64,000 bases of DNA from Armillaria gallica. Its lineage: Eukaryota > Basidiomycota > Agaricomycetes > Agaricales > Physalacriaceae. The notes below the pieces were generated by a model that was not told where the DNA came from, did not search any database, and saw only the letters and a list, made by a program, of their open reading frames with translations. The position numbers and the translations under genes were made by a program. Of the stretch, positions 53,501 to 61,823 are shown piece after piece. The stretch is from NCBI GenBank assembly GCA_037576215.1, contig JBANDB010000002.1:434001-498000 (forward strand), read 5' to 3'. Each line of letters opens with the position of its first letter. The first letter of the stretch is position 1.

Positions 53501-55042
53501 CTGTACATATCCTCTCATCCCTATCAGTATGCGCTGGAAATCACCATTAGTGGACGTGAGCCAGCTGGTGATGTGGAAAACTCGATGTAACCGTTTTTGC
53601 AACTGGCTGATACGACGTCTCGCTTGACGTGGTAACCGGAAATTCTTGTTCTTTTCTGAAAAGGGTGTACAGGGTGTATTTGAAGCGATTCGAAAGGTAC
53701 GAAGCTCGTTACTGTTTGAATGGTGAAGGGTTGGAGTGCTGATGTTGTTATTAGGGACTGGAGTATCATTGCATCTTTTCTCGCAACTGATACCGGTGTT
53801 TGTACTGCTATGTTTAATAGTACGTATGTCTACCGCCTTGAGTGTGGTGTTAAAATGAATGCTGGTAAACTCTGAGTGATCGGAGCATGCGGAAATTTGT
53901 GGATTGCATGAATCATGATGAAATAGATGTTTGTTTCCATCAGTATGACCTTGACCCAAGTCGAGATCGCTAGGAGGACGTCCTTGGTAAAAGATTGCAT
54001 GAGAAGAAGGATTTTTGCAATCTAAGCCGTTTGAAGTCTGAACCTTGTGGGATGCAGCAGGCAAACTCTCGTGTCGACATGGACCGGCGAAGTCGTGAGA
54101 TTCACTGAGTTTGGAATTTGCACAAAGACAAGACTGACCTCGTATTTTAGCGGTCTGCAAGTTGCTAGGATGCTGTTCCGTGTCTCTTGTAGCCTCATGG
54201 TGTGCTCCCCCGCATCTCCAGTCAGAGACCGAGGTGTGACAAGAGGTCTTTGACTTGAGAGGATTAGAATGCGGTGCAGGAGGAACAGCAGAATGGTAAT
54301 ATTCCATTTTCCCGAGACGGGCTCTGTCAGCATTACGCTGAGCTGAAAGGAGTCTTTCATCTAGGTATACACGTGTCTGAAGTTTATCCCAGTCATGGAC
54401 ATCATCAAGCATATAAAGGAAATGTTCGACGTGTATGCGATAATGGAAAGCATATAGCTCAAAATCGTTGGCCGTCAAGCCTTTCGCAGTGCTGATTGGC
54501 CATGCAGGTGGTTGAAGATCCGAGTAACCGAAGGTATGGAGTGATGAAGAGGCAATTTCACGGCGAGCAGTCAATTTCGCATAAAGTTCCTGATAGAGGT
54601 TCTCGTCCATCTTGTAGACGACATCTTTCGTGAAAGTGGTACAGGTGAAAACAGACATGAGCAGGCGATCTAGCATGCGCGTTTCATCTAAAAAGGTAGC
54701 AGTATACTGGTGGTGAGTCAGTACACGAGCACTGGCAGCTTGTAGGCCGTTCCCGAGTTTCTTGTTCCTACCATGCTTGAGAATCTTTATAATCCGATCC
54801 TTGCGCCCTTGCAAATATGAAAGTTCTGCGAGGGTGTAAAGGGGAATGCAAGATGGCCACAAGCGAGTAACCATCTTGGTTTCAGTGTTGTTGATGTCCA
54901 CTGGGTCGACTGGTAACACAAGCGGTGCTAGAGAATCCGAAAATGTGAATGAGTCATTGGACAGATGATGGAATGGGGGAGTAGATTGCGAAGCACACAA
55001 ATGGATTGATGCAATGGATTCAGACATGGTATATAAGTCCAA
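50579..55042 (-). CDS. 1487-residue protein of unknown family in an LTR element
   Basis: One frame without a stop, filling 4.46 of 4.67 kb between the LTRs. No family recognised. Residues 1-50 are Ser/Pro-rich. About 60-260 look helical and globular (LYTLAELSYLQGRKDRIIKI, ELYAFHYRIHVEHFLYMLDD) and are the best candidate for a Gag-like domain. About 270-480 are low-complexity and rich in His, Ser, Asn and Cys. From about 600 on, degenerate repeats appear. VSQET or ISQET, then RTMKRRRCTTRESQ-like Arg-rich text, then IRINPPAIPNTTFEEF and its counterpart VRINPRRILNTAFEEL, recur about 360 residues apart. Cys-pair motifs (CQLC; CYHC) precede each block. VIDSGHEN and IVDSGHSS contain DSG, but without other protease features. 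I see no RT (no YxDD), integrase or CCHC knuckle. Confidence 0.8.
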   Translation of the reverse strand: MDLYTMSESIASIHLCASQSTPPFHHLSNDSFTFSDSLAPLVLPVDPVDINNTETKMVTRLWPSCIPLYTLAELSYLQGRKDRIIKILKHGRNKKLGNGLQAASARVLTHHQYTATFLDETRMLDRLLMSVFTCTTFTKDVVYKMDENLYQELYAKLTARREIASSSLHTFGYSDLQPPAWPISTAKGLTANDFELYAFHYRIHVEHFLYMLDDVHDWDKLQTRVYLDERLLSAQRNADRARLGKMEYYHSAVPPAPHSNPLKSKTSCHTSVSDWRCGGAHHEATRDTEQHPSNLQTAKIRGQSCLCANSKLSESHDFAGPCRHESLPAASHKVQTSNGLDCKNPSSHAIFYQGRPPSDLDLGQGHTDGNKHLFHHDSCNPQISACSDHSEFTSIHFNTTLKAVDIRTIKHSSTNTGISCEKRCNDTPVPNNNISTPTLHHSNSNELRTFRIASNTPCTPFSEKNKNFRLPRQARRRISQLQKRLHRVFHITSWLTSTNGDFQRILIGMRGYVQPLPRYTILVSEEIWVQSEMNTFDRDALKPVPDLGLYITSNSQKALAMLSAQPKVRIKKTNFRRQTDRMKCQLCSPRLAKREIKIEKATAPSTINQERQLYHWRVYNCRHPNLRRVHGEVVNRCFVIPLESSTNIPIDIRPLTTRGGLFDKRNISQETRQQRLYDPPHALVSEHFGLHCTNMYNILKAVRKEYLARRVCNPQKGLYGVSKGSRTMKRRRCTTRESQHARTMCNRHPLTIRINPPAIPNTTFEEFVIDSGHENITATSFYDIPSSTFSLADYTQPPKFENITSTTSPEIAAASKLKRNIQLDTSPNHIPFSKIYIPVTVSPPLTSENTQDSLHMHSGLVIPKNDPNVVLTERHQVQPSESEAKGTIVGTDASINSRLCDKERQRVRPIRRLEDQTGDPGVNIQRAVQMTTVLDIIGWSSPGTLMQDRRLDTTSRVNEPAVASITQQKEGHDDQHHQYHSYFGNNSPATMKADPFCYHCTMKPLSICASPKRHSGAPCIHGILFPEENVSQETCWHQGKDLPYHLVSRLFVLRIANIHNAITSVGNGDTVCPVRIHRKRFYRVHRGIQRMKRRQQTIQRSQRIRTVHNLRRLAVRINPRRILNTAFEELGTTGRDHITTFFHHVPCFTLTLGDNELGQSLVHRASHRFRNSRSPAISTMLQDRTASFSVQQQDLQETKRSPQSEFLRQLILESTDFHRFSACCCFAIIAEILLAKEESKRLLEYHPKSAALNIASPKLNFPEKAEHNQSNQNVLLVSGSNGVPGELFTILITVSSSLISGHAETSFLACSTSLAPTASEPSVDDTKVLSLKRRIHAPGDETDNTEASKQCQKLSTISSVNGTKAGSIRQRNDGAHHQYRSRFGNGSHELAAHADSQLRRMQPRASSTRISLEPNLGAYSYGNQFEFTIIVDSGHSSTHPLTVVTVPHRASKLDFNLILDPSMNEKPVHVVIPERGEPCPPWVEDME

Positions 55043-55131
55043 TGCGAGTATGTGTGATTAAGTGCTGAAGCGAGTAAGAGATAGTGGATAAATTGATTCC
55101 CTCTACAAGGTGGTCCCAATGTGTCCACCAA

Positions 55132-55658
55132 TGTTAAGAATCAGGGTATTTTGAGTAATACACGAAGTAATGAATTCTCGAGTAAAACCCAAGTTGTGAG
55201 CGAGGATGTCCTAAAGCCGAGTTCCAACCACCAAGAGGGATCCGATATGGGTGCTAACAAGCGCTAGGCGTAGTTAACGGGGCGTCAGCAAGCGCTAGGC
55301 GTAATTGACGGGGTTTCCAACAAGCGCTAGGCGTAGTTGGAAAGCAAACGGAACAGCAAGCGCTAGGCGTAACCGATCAGATATGCTTAGATCACACAGT
55401 TAAGTGGACGATGAAGAGTAGTGAAATTAGATTAAGATATCCCTAGTACAGTTTATCTACAAGTTTATATACTAAGGGAAGATTCGAGTCATTATTATTC
55501 TACCATGTTCCATAATATTCTAGTATTAGTATGAAGAATAGAGAAAGTAACAGAAAGTAATAGAAAATACAAGCGAGTCACTGTTAAGACCGAGAAGGCC
55601 GAGTATGGGCATGTGTTGACTCATGCACCAAGTCAACGGATACGTGAAATCCATAACA
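55132..55658 (-). repeat. 5' LTR of the 1487-codon element
   Basis: A 527-bp LTR. On the element strand a TATATAAAC box lies near 55470-55462. The four AGCGCTAGGCGTA units follow, then TTCTTAACA at the inner end. The inner neighbour (55131 downwards) is the presumed primer-binding site TTGGTGGACACATTGG; I could not match it to a tRNA by eye. Confidence 0.95.
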
Positions 55659-56731
55659 CACCACCTCCTCGGGAATCTCAAAGCTGGAGCCAAGTCCCTC
55701 CCTGAGAAGAAATCCCGCATCATCAATACCTCGTCCGGGACAATCTACCTTACCCATCGCATTAAATGGGACACGTTGGTTGACGGGCCGAAACGACGAG
55801 GGTCGTCCACAGAGGCTTTGTACTACCAGAGCAAATTCATCCGTCGATGCCCTCCTTCTGCATGTCTTTACGGACATAACTTTGTTATCAGGCAAACGTC
55901 TTATTCTCAAACGAACTCGCAAGGCGATATGGAGACGACGGGATCATCTTAATATCGCTGAATCCAGGTAACGCTAATTTTATACCTCGACACGCTATGT
56001 GCTGACGGATGCCTAAGGAAAGATTGATAGCGAATTCCTCCGGCACAAGCCCCCGATTTTCAAATACCTTAGTGTATGGTGTCGCTTTACCTACTTGCAT
56101 ACACAAGCTGACCTGCACATCCCAGCCATATATCTTATACTCGCCGACATACGGGGCCTTAACGTAGCTATGGGCAGGAACCACACCAGAAGCGGCGGCG
56201 TGCAGTGGCACGGTACGCGTTAGTAGTATGATCTGAGACGCGAACTGACCTGGAATTCAACTAGTTTCTGGCACCGTGGGCGAGGATTGCACGCCCGAAT
56301 CCATGCACTGATGACCCTGCCGCGGCGAAGAAGCTGTGGGACTGGCTGGAGGAGCATACGCTGTAGTTATTCAGGGTATGTTACCGCAGGCCTCTCGCCA
56401 AGGCTCCCACTGAGGTGTTCCAGCGGTATATAATTTTGACCATAAGCGGGCGCTCGTGTAGCTTAGTGATTCTTCGAAGAGCTGGCACAGCGGGAATTGA
56501 AAGCATGAAGTAGATACCCAGAAGATATCCTGCTATTTTCATAGCTTGTTGCATTCTCGCTTCCAGGATCAATCCAGGATACCAAGAATGTTTTTGAAGA
56601 AGCATTGCCCGGCTTGAAATCGGCTCGCTGAACTTGCCGCCGGTATGCCTTGGAATGCTTCTCTTCAGCCAGTGCCGACTGGTGGCCAATGCATTATGTC
56701 ATGCCTTGTTCGCAGTGCTATTTCAAATCAA

Positions 56732-56852
56732 ACAAGCCTATGCCCCGTGTCTTCGTCACGATTGCCAGACCCTCGTACCTCGGGTCTTGGCAACCTGACT
56801 GCGACACAGGGCTTCGGCTTGTTGGGGCCCGCCCCAAACCCGGCTTATTACT
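56732..56852. repeat. Folding repeat unit, copy 1
   Basis: A 121-bp unit. The outer arms ACAAGCC-TATG-CCCCGTGTC and GACACAGGGCTTCGGCTTGT are imperfect complements. Inside is a stem AGACCC TCGTACCTC GGGTCT extended by TTGCC/GGCAA, and behind it TTGGGGCCCGCCCCAA, a second hairpin. Copy 2 is 1742 bp downstream in the same orientation. Confidence 0.7.
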
Positions 56853-57507
56853 ATCATATCTTGTTGAATCTCTGTTGTTTGTTTGGAGCCACTGCAATGG
56901 AGCAAAATAGTTTTTATGAGTGCCATAGATCTTTGTGCTGTTACTTCTGTAAGCCATGTAATGGATGGGTAGAGACTCCCATGAATTGGGTGATCACTGT
57001 TAATAGCTGTCATTACTGGCAGGAGGGAGGGAGAGAGATATATTCCAGTTCTTATGTCCCTGACTCAGATATCTGACATGGTGGGTATGGTCATCATTTG
57101 AACTCTGATAATTTCTATCAGACTTACATCCATTGACATTCAATGCTCATTGTCAACTTGTTGCTCAATCATTGCTCATTGATTAATACTCACATTGTTG
57201 CTATAGCATGGATAAGTAGTCTCAGTTGAAGCTCAGTTAGGAGCCCATCACACCAATGATGTGCTGTGGGGAGAGTAGAGGCTTGATAGAGGCAGCAAAG
57301 TTAAAACTTACCTGGCCCACACCATGGTATGGAAATGGCTGTTTTTGACATGGTAACTGGATAAGCATGTCATAGCTGAATTGTTAAAGTCAAAGCCCTC
57401 TGGAGCACCTCACATGCTGTCATCCCATCTTCTTGCTTGTCATTTCAACAATCCCCTTCTTGGACATTATGACTATTAGTCCATTTCCATGTTTTAGCCA
57501 TTATGTT

Positions 57508-57836
57508 TAGGGATGTGCATGATACTATTACAGATACAACTATAGCAATACAAACAGTTATTAGCCATGGTATGGTTGATGTCATATCCATACCATGTCC
57601 ATATGGTCATCTATATATGGATATCTGGTGCCAAAGGGTGAGTATTATGTGCTTCTTTTAGGTCATAGGTACTAATCTTTATGGCATAAGATAGTCATCT
57701 GCCTCTCCCTCATTGACCATATTCAAACCATATGAATACGGCTGTATTTTAGGTCATTAAAGTCAGCCACAGTACAGACCTGTATCCATATACATCATAC
57801 ATAACCACCATACTATGGGTATGGTGCACATCCCTA
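57508..57836. mobile_element. hAT-type MITE
   Basis: A 329-bp element with terminal inverted repeats TAGGGATGTGCA at 57508 and its complement ending at 57836. Flanks are ATTATGTT (57500-57507) and CTTATGTT (57837-57844), a 7-of-8 match to the 8-bp target duplication of hAT elements. It has no coding capacity. Internally it contains CCATGGTATGG/CCATACCATG palindromes. Confidence 0.75.
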
Positions 57837-58473
57837 CTTATGTTCCTTGCTTCCTCAGACTTTAAAGTAGTATGTATACCTTGTATTTATACTTGTCACC
57901 TCAACTTGTTGCTCTATATGGACAGAGAAAGGCTGAGCAGTGAGGTGAGCAGTTCTGTATTTCTTATATTTATTGCCTTACTTACATCTCATAGCATAGC
58001 ACATATTCTTACAGGTAATATCATCAGCTTATTGCTCTACACAGACAGAGAAAGGCTGAGCATAGCATGTATTCTTGCATAAATGTCTCCTTACCATTTC
58101 TAACTGCTGGGGAAAGGCTTGAGCCTTGTCAAAGCATCATAATAAGCAGTACATGTATATGTTTTACCTCTCCTTGGATGGTCTCTTGGCTTCTAATCCT
58201 ACTTGTTAATTGTCATTTGATGTTTGATGCTGCACAATGCTTGTTAAACTTGCTCAATATTCACTTTGTAGCCTATGGCATGTGCAGTTAGTGAACAGTC
58301 TATGTTCAGTGACTAATGGGTGCCAGCCATCCCAATTATGTGTCATGGGGGGATTGTAGAGGCAGCATGCAATGTAATTCAAACTCAGCTGGCATTGGCC
58401 GTGGTCTGGCAATGGCCGGAAAATTCAAAGTCCGCCTTATTATGTCATCTTCGCTACCTCTCTTAATATATAG

Positions 58474-58594
58474 ACAAGCCTATGCCCCGTGTCTTTGTCA
58501 CGATTGCCGGACCCTCGTACCTCGGGTCCCAGCAACCTGACTACGACACAGGACTTCGGCTTGTTGGGGCCCACCCCAAACCCGGCTTATTACT
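58474..58594. repeat. Folding repeat unit, copy 2
   Basis: The second copy of the 121-bp unit, ending about 38 bp from the helicase stop codon. The inner stem here is GGACCC TCGTACCTC GGGTCC. Compared with copy 1, the outermost base pair of this stem changed on both sides (A-T to G-C), so pairing is kept. Confidence 0.7.
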
Positions 58595-58631
58595 TGGGAG
58601 TGTCAGTTATTAGTTCAGAAACAAATATCTA

Positions 58632-60239
58632 TTATGAATGTAATAGAGCCTCAGGGTATACAATATTCAAAGTATTTGTACCTTTTTCTGTATCTGGAAA
58701 GAGAACTCGAATCTGTTGTCCAGAAGTGCAACGGCTGAGTGCTACATACAGTTGTCCATGAGAAAAAACAGGAGTACGTAAATCTAATCCAACATAAGTA
58801 ACTGACTGTCCTTGAGACTTGTTGATTGTCATTGCAAAAGCCAACCTGACTGGAAATTGACGACGTGAAAATGCAATAGGAAGTTCAGCTGTATCTGCAT
58901 TGATTGTGATGCGTGGGATGAAAACAGTCTTGCCTGCATTATTACCACTGAGAAGACGACATTCTAATACATGAGGACGGAAACATGTGAGAATCATCTG
59001 TGTCCCATTGCATAAGCCATTTGCTGGATCCAGATTGCGAAGAAGCATAAGAGGACATCCAACTTTGAGAGCCAGCTTTGCATGTGGCAATCCAGAGGCA
59101 TTGAAACTTTGAAGAAACTCCACTGGATAAAGAGTAGTAGCATCATCCAACTCTTCCTCTATTGTCTTGTCTGTACTCCAATAAACTGTTTCTTGTCCTG
59201 GAAACATATCCAGAACCTGTTGATTGATTTCATCAACATCATCATTGCGTCCAGAGAGAATTGTTCGTTCTAAAAAGAAGCGGTCTTGGAAGTGGCCAGC
59301 TTGAATATTTGGATAGATATATTCAATGAGTTCAGAGAGTGAATTGTTGGCCAGACGCATAGAAGCAGGAAGAGTGATAGTACAATCATCGGTAAGTCCT
59401 TCACCTGCACCAACAGTAAGTAGCCAATGGGCAAACTCTACATTTTCAGGAGTCTGATCCAGGTGCATGTTTTTCTTTAAATGAATGACTTCAATGTGAG
59501 GCTATAAAGGTGAACGGCGAAATGAAGCTGCAACAATCTGCTCTCATGATCCTCGTGAAACAACTGGCAATGTCTGACGAAAGTCTCCTAAAATAAATAA
59601 TCAGAAATGACAATCTATAGTGACTCAGAATAAACACACATACCACCAAAAAGTACAGTCTTTCCACCAAAAGGAACATCCTTATTGCAGACATCACGAA
59701 GAGTATGATCAACAGTCTCAATATCATGTCGGTTCTGCATAGGAACCTCATCCCAAATGATGAGAGAAGTTCTACAAAGAAGTTCAGCTAAGTGAGTCCC
59801 TCTACGAATGCTGCATGTTGTATCATCACGTGAGGGAATTGGAATTTTGAAGGTGCTATGGCTGGTACGCCCTCCAACTAAGAGAATTGCTGATATACCG
59901 GAGGAGGCACAGGTCAATACAATCTTTCCTTCAGCATGAACAGCAGCAGCAATAGTATTGCACACAAAAGTCTTTCCACCACCTCCAGCACTATGCAGAA
60001 ATACCAATTTCCCTCATTCATTCATAGCAGAGTCAAACACAATATTATAAGCAGTCTTTTGCTCTTCATTGAATGTTTGAAGATTGTTAGCAACTAATTG
60101 CTGCAGAGATGGGATATCATAGGCCAGCTGTGCAGCCAGAAGAGGATTATCTTCATAAGCAGCCCAGTCCATAGTAGAGGCTGGCATCTGGGTCCACTCA
60201 GAGAGACGACAACCATGAGATTGAAGAAGCTTATTGATG
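58632..60239 (-). pseudogene. Helitron-type Pif1 helicase, C-terminal part, damaged
   Basis: The frame reads, from high to low coordinate, through LLAAQLAYDIPSLQQLVANN and FLHSAGGGGKTFVCNTIAAA (Walker A). It continues with LIIWDEVPM (Walker B), then FGG and, after a 56-nt intron (59643-59588), DFRQTLPVVSRGS. It ends with MTINKSQGQSVTYVGLDLR, LYVALSRCTSGQQIRVLFP and a stop at 58632. This is the Pif1-like superfamily-1 helicase that drives Helitron transposition. In-frame stops lie near 60014 (TGA), 59545 (TGA after RGS) and 59502 (TAG), so it is not functional. The N-terminal Rep part is not seen. At 60240 the second chromovirus interrupts the frame and the rest lies beyond the right edge. Confidence 0.8.
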
Positions 60240-60724
60240 TTACGATTTATTCATTTTTCCTGCATCTTATCTTATCTTTGACAGATAAGATAAGATGCTT
60301 ACTCACCACTTTCCTTAGACCCGCGACTCCCAGGGAGTCTTCATAAATCTTCACATCGCTAACACGTCACACTCAGTCGACGTGTACGTGACACGTACTC
60401 AACACGACTTAACACATCTTGAGCACGTTTTATTCTCGGCTATCGTGTACTTGGCTTATTCACTTTCTAACACAGTAGCCTCATCTTAGTACCTTTTATT
60501 GACCCTGACTTTAGTATATAAGTAGCTTACTCAAAGACTGTATTTCCCTAGCTTTGAGCTAAAGTTTATTCATACCGACACACTCTCCTTTAAAACTGCT
60601 TCTTTCTTGCTAAGAGCTCCTAAAGTGAGTCTTGGGCATCAATCATCCACAAGGGCTAGATGGTGACTGTACGAACGCGATACAGCCGATCTATTCACCT
60701 TTTGATTGGAGTTCGGGTCTTACA
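60240..60724 (+). repeat. 5' LTR of element 2
   Basis: Starts TGTTACGATTTATTC and ends GTTCGGGTCTTACA, both matching the ends of the element 1 LTR. A TATATAAG box lies at 60515-60522. TAGCTTTGAGCTAA at 60549-60562, 27-34 nt further, is the presumed transcript start. A GATAA repeat hairpin (TTATCTTATC...GATAAGATAA) lies near 60265-60297. Confidence 0.85.
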
Positions 60725-60725
60725 A

Positions 60726-60740
60726 TTAGCTCAAAGCTAA
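60726..60740 (+). promoter_or_regulatory. Primer-binding site of element 2 (self-priming type)
   Basis: TTAGCTCAAAGCTAA follows the LTR after one base. Its first 14 nt are the exact complement of TAGCTTTGAGCTAA at the predicted transcript start (60549-60562). Confidence 0.75.
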
Positions 60741-60770
60741 CCCACATTCTTTTACCAGTACAATTGTCAC

Positions 60771-60893
60771 ATGGAGAACGACGACGCTCGGATTATAGCA
60801 ATCGCACTAGGAATACCAAGCGCCACTCTCGTCTCCATTGCCCTCATTCTTGCAGTCAGGTTCTGCTATAGGACAAGACAACTACAGCTCTGA
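60771..60893 (+). CDS. Micro-ORF with one hydrophobic helix, element 2
   Basis: A 40-residue frame beginning MENDDARIIAIALGIPSA and ending with a basic tail (CYRTRQLQL). It matches the 37-residue frame of element 1 in place, length and sequence, with IIAIALGIPSAT identical and conservative changes after it. The hydrophobic centre is long enough to cross a membrane once. It starts 30 nt after the primer site and would be the first frame met by a scanning ribosome. Confidence 0.6.
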   Translation: MENDDARIIAIALGIPSATLVSIALILAVRFCYRTRQLQL

Positions 60894-61181
60894 CGACAGG
60901 AAGAGGCGCACCGAACCACCCCCTCAGTCATCACAAATAACTCCAATGGCATCCCGCTCGAGCAGCAGCCACCCCGACTCTTCGCACCCATACCACGGCG
61001 ACCGATCCCAATCAACCAGTTCGCTGGGCCAGGAGTCAACCAGACGGAGACAGATGTTTCTGAGCAGGCTCCTCATGACAACCCGGAGGAAAGCACTTCT
61101 ACCCCTCCTGGAAGGAACCTGGCCAGTATCAACATCACCACCAAGCATCCCGCTGCCTACTATGCCGCGTTTGTCCCTTGA

Positions 61182-61823
61182 ACTCCCCCACCCAACTCGG
61201 ACTCCCAAATCGCCACCAGTAGGAGGAGACACAACCTGGGCCACGACAGACGACCCAACATCCCAGCAACCGATAACAACGATAGGGTTGGCAAGCACTC
61301 TACTCCACCACCCACAACCGATATTACTCCCGAGGAGTTCTGGGATAACTTCGACATCCCCTACAGCGCCTTCTTCCCGACGCGCGATGCCCCTTCACCC
61401 GAGCGCCGTGTACCCCAAGGAAGGTTTGGAACAACCCTTACCATGTGGGACGTCCCCGTACAGACCCAGCAGTTGACACTCGAGCCTGTACACGTCGAAG
61501 AACCCGTCGCCAGCCCCTCTAACCCCGCACCACCCCCAAGGCAAAGTGGTTGGAGAGCGCAGCCTTGCTGGTCCCCAAATCGACCCCCTTGAGCAAGTGC
61601 TTGGGAGCAGCTCGCTCAGCGATTCCGAGAGCGACCACAGCCACCGCCCGAGCTCACGCACCCACCAGAGGAGGAGCTCAGTGAGTCGACCACCGTCGTC
61701 AACCCACCTTCGCACCGTCCCTCTACCCCGTTCCGACTCACAATTGATGGAATCCCTGAGTCGACCTCCGAGCAGACGCGCAACAACAGCCCCTACTACC
61801 CCAGTGATGACGACACTAATTGA
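61182..61823 (+). pseudogene. Pro-rich ORF upstream of and overlapping gag, element 2
   Basis: The frame lies between the shared TGA (61179) and a TGA at 61821 that overlaps the gag ATG by 17 nt. It is broken by one TGA at 61590, where element 1 has a sense codon before ASAW. EEFWDNFDIPYSAFFPTR and TLTMWDVPVQ are shared with element 1. The end DDDTN corresponds to SDDAN. Confidence 0.45.

Larger units (their letters stand above)
49933..55658 (-). mobile_element. Young LTR retrotransposon with a single 1487-codon ORF and no recognisable pol
   Basis: A 5726-bp element on the minus strand. LTRs of 527 bp (49933-50459 and 55132-55658) start TGTTA and end TAACA and differ at about two positions. 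A perfect target duplication CACCA flanks it (49928-49932 and 55659-55663). A purine tract (GACTGGGGGGGCTC on the element strand) touches the 3' LTR. The sequence after the 5' LTR begins TTGGTGGACACATTGG, the likely primer site. These parts show a recent, bona fide LTR insertion. The interior (4672 bp) is nearly filled by one ORF in which I find none of the usual pol motifs, so the element probably depends on enzymes from another element. Confidence 0.9.
49255..56366 (+). pseudogene. Short-chain dehydrogenase copy 2, split by an LTR retrotransposon
   Basis: The same exon plan as copy 1, beginning MTLRSLFWLYLVNF at 49255. The frame runs through [32 protein letters not shown] and HFLLTHH up to 49932. 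There the 5.7-kb LTR element is inserted. It resumes at 55659 with [18 protein letters not shown], then INTSSG and ALYYQSKF. Joining across the CACCA target duplication would restore the reading frame of exon 5, so the gene was open at that point before insertion. Two further lesions exist downstream. The donor site after SKF reads AT instead of GT (55840s), and a CAG codon has become TAG in GALT*LWAG. The gene is dead. Confidence 0.85.
56367..58631. other. Repeat-rich stretch without a gene
   Basis: It begins with the duplicated spacer of the dehydrogenase pair (to about 56620). Then come two copies of a 121-bp folding unit (56732 and 58474) that bracket AT-rich sequence with a hAT-type MITE (57508-57836). 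There are also two loosely similar blocks (57230-57330 and 58310-58400, sharing GTAGAGGCAGCA-like text) and a doubled GACAGAGAAAGGCTGAGCA (57920 and 58044). The composition differs from the host genes, and it is probably non-coding transposon sequence belonging to the Helitron region. Confidence 0.5.

Noticed and set aside
56732..56852. Self-cleaving ribozyme (hammerhead type) in the folding repeat
   Set aside because: The CUGAUGA and GAAA core motifs are absent.
58474..58594. Helitron 3' end with CTRR terminus
   Set aside because: The hairpin is right for it, but no CTRR follows at the expected distance on the minus strand; left as an unassigned folding repeat.
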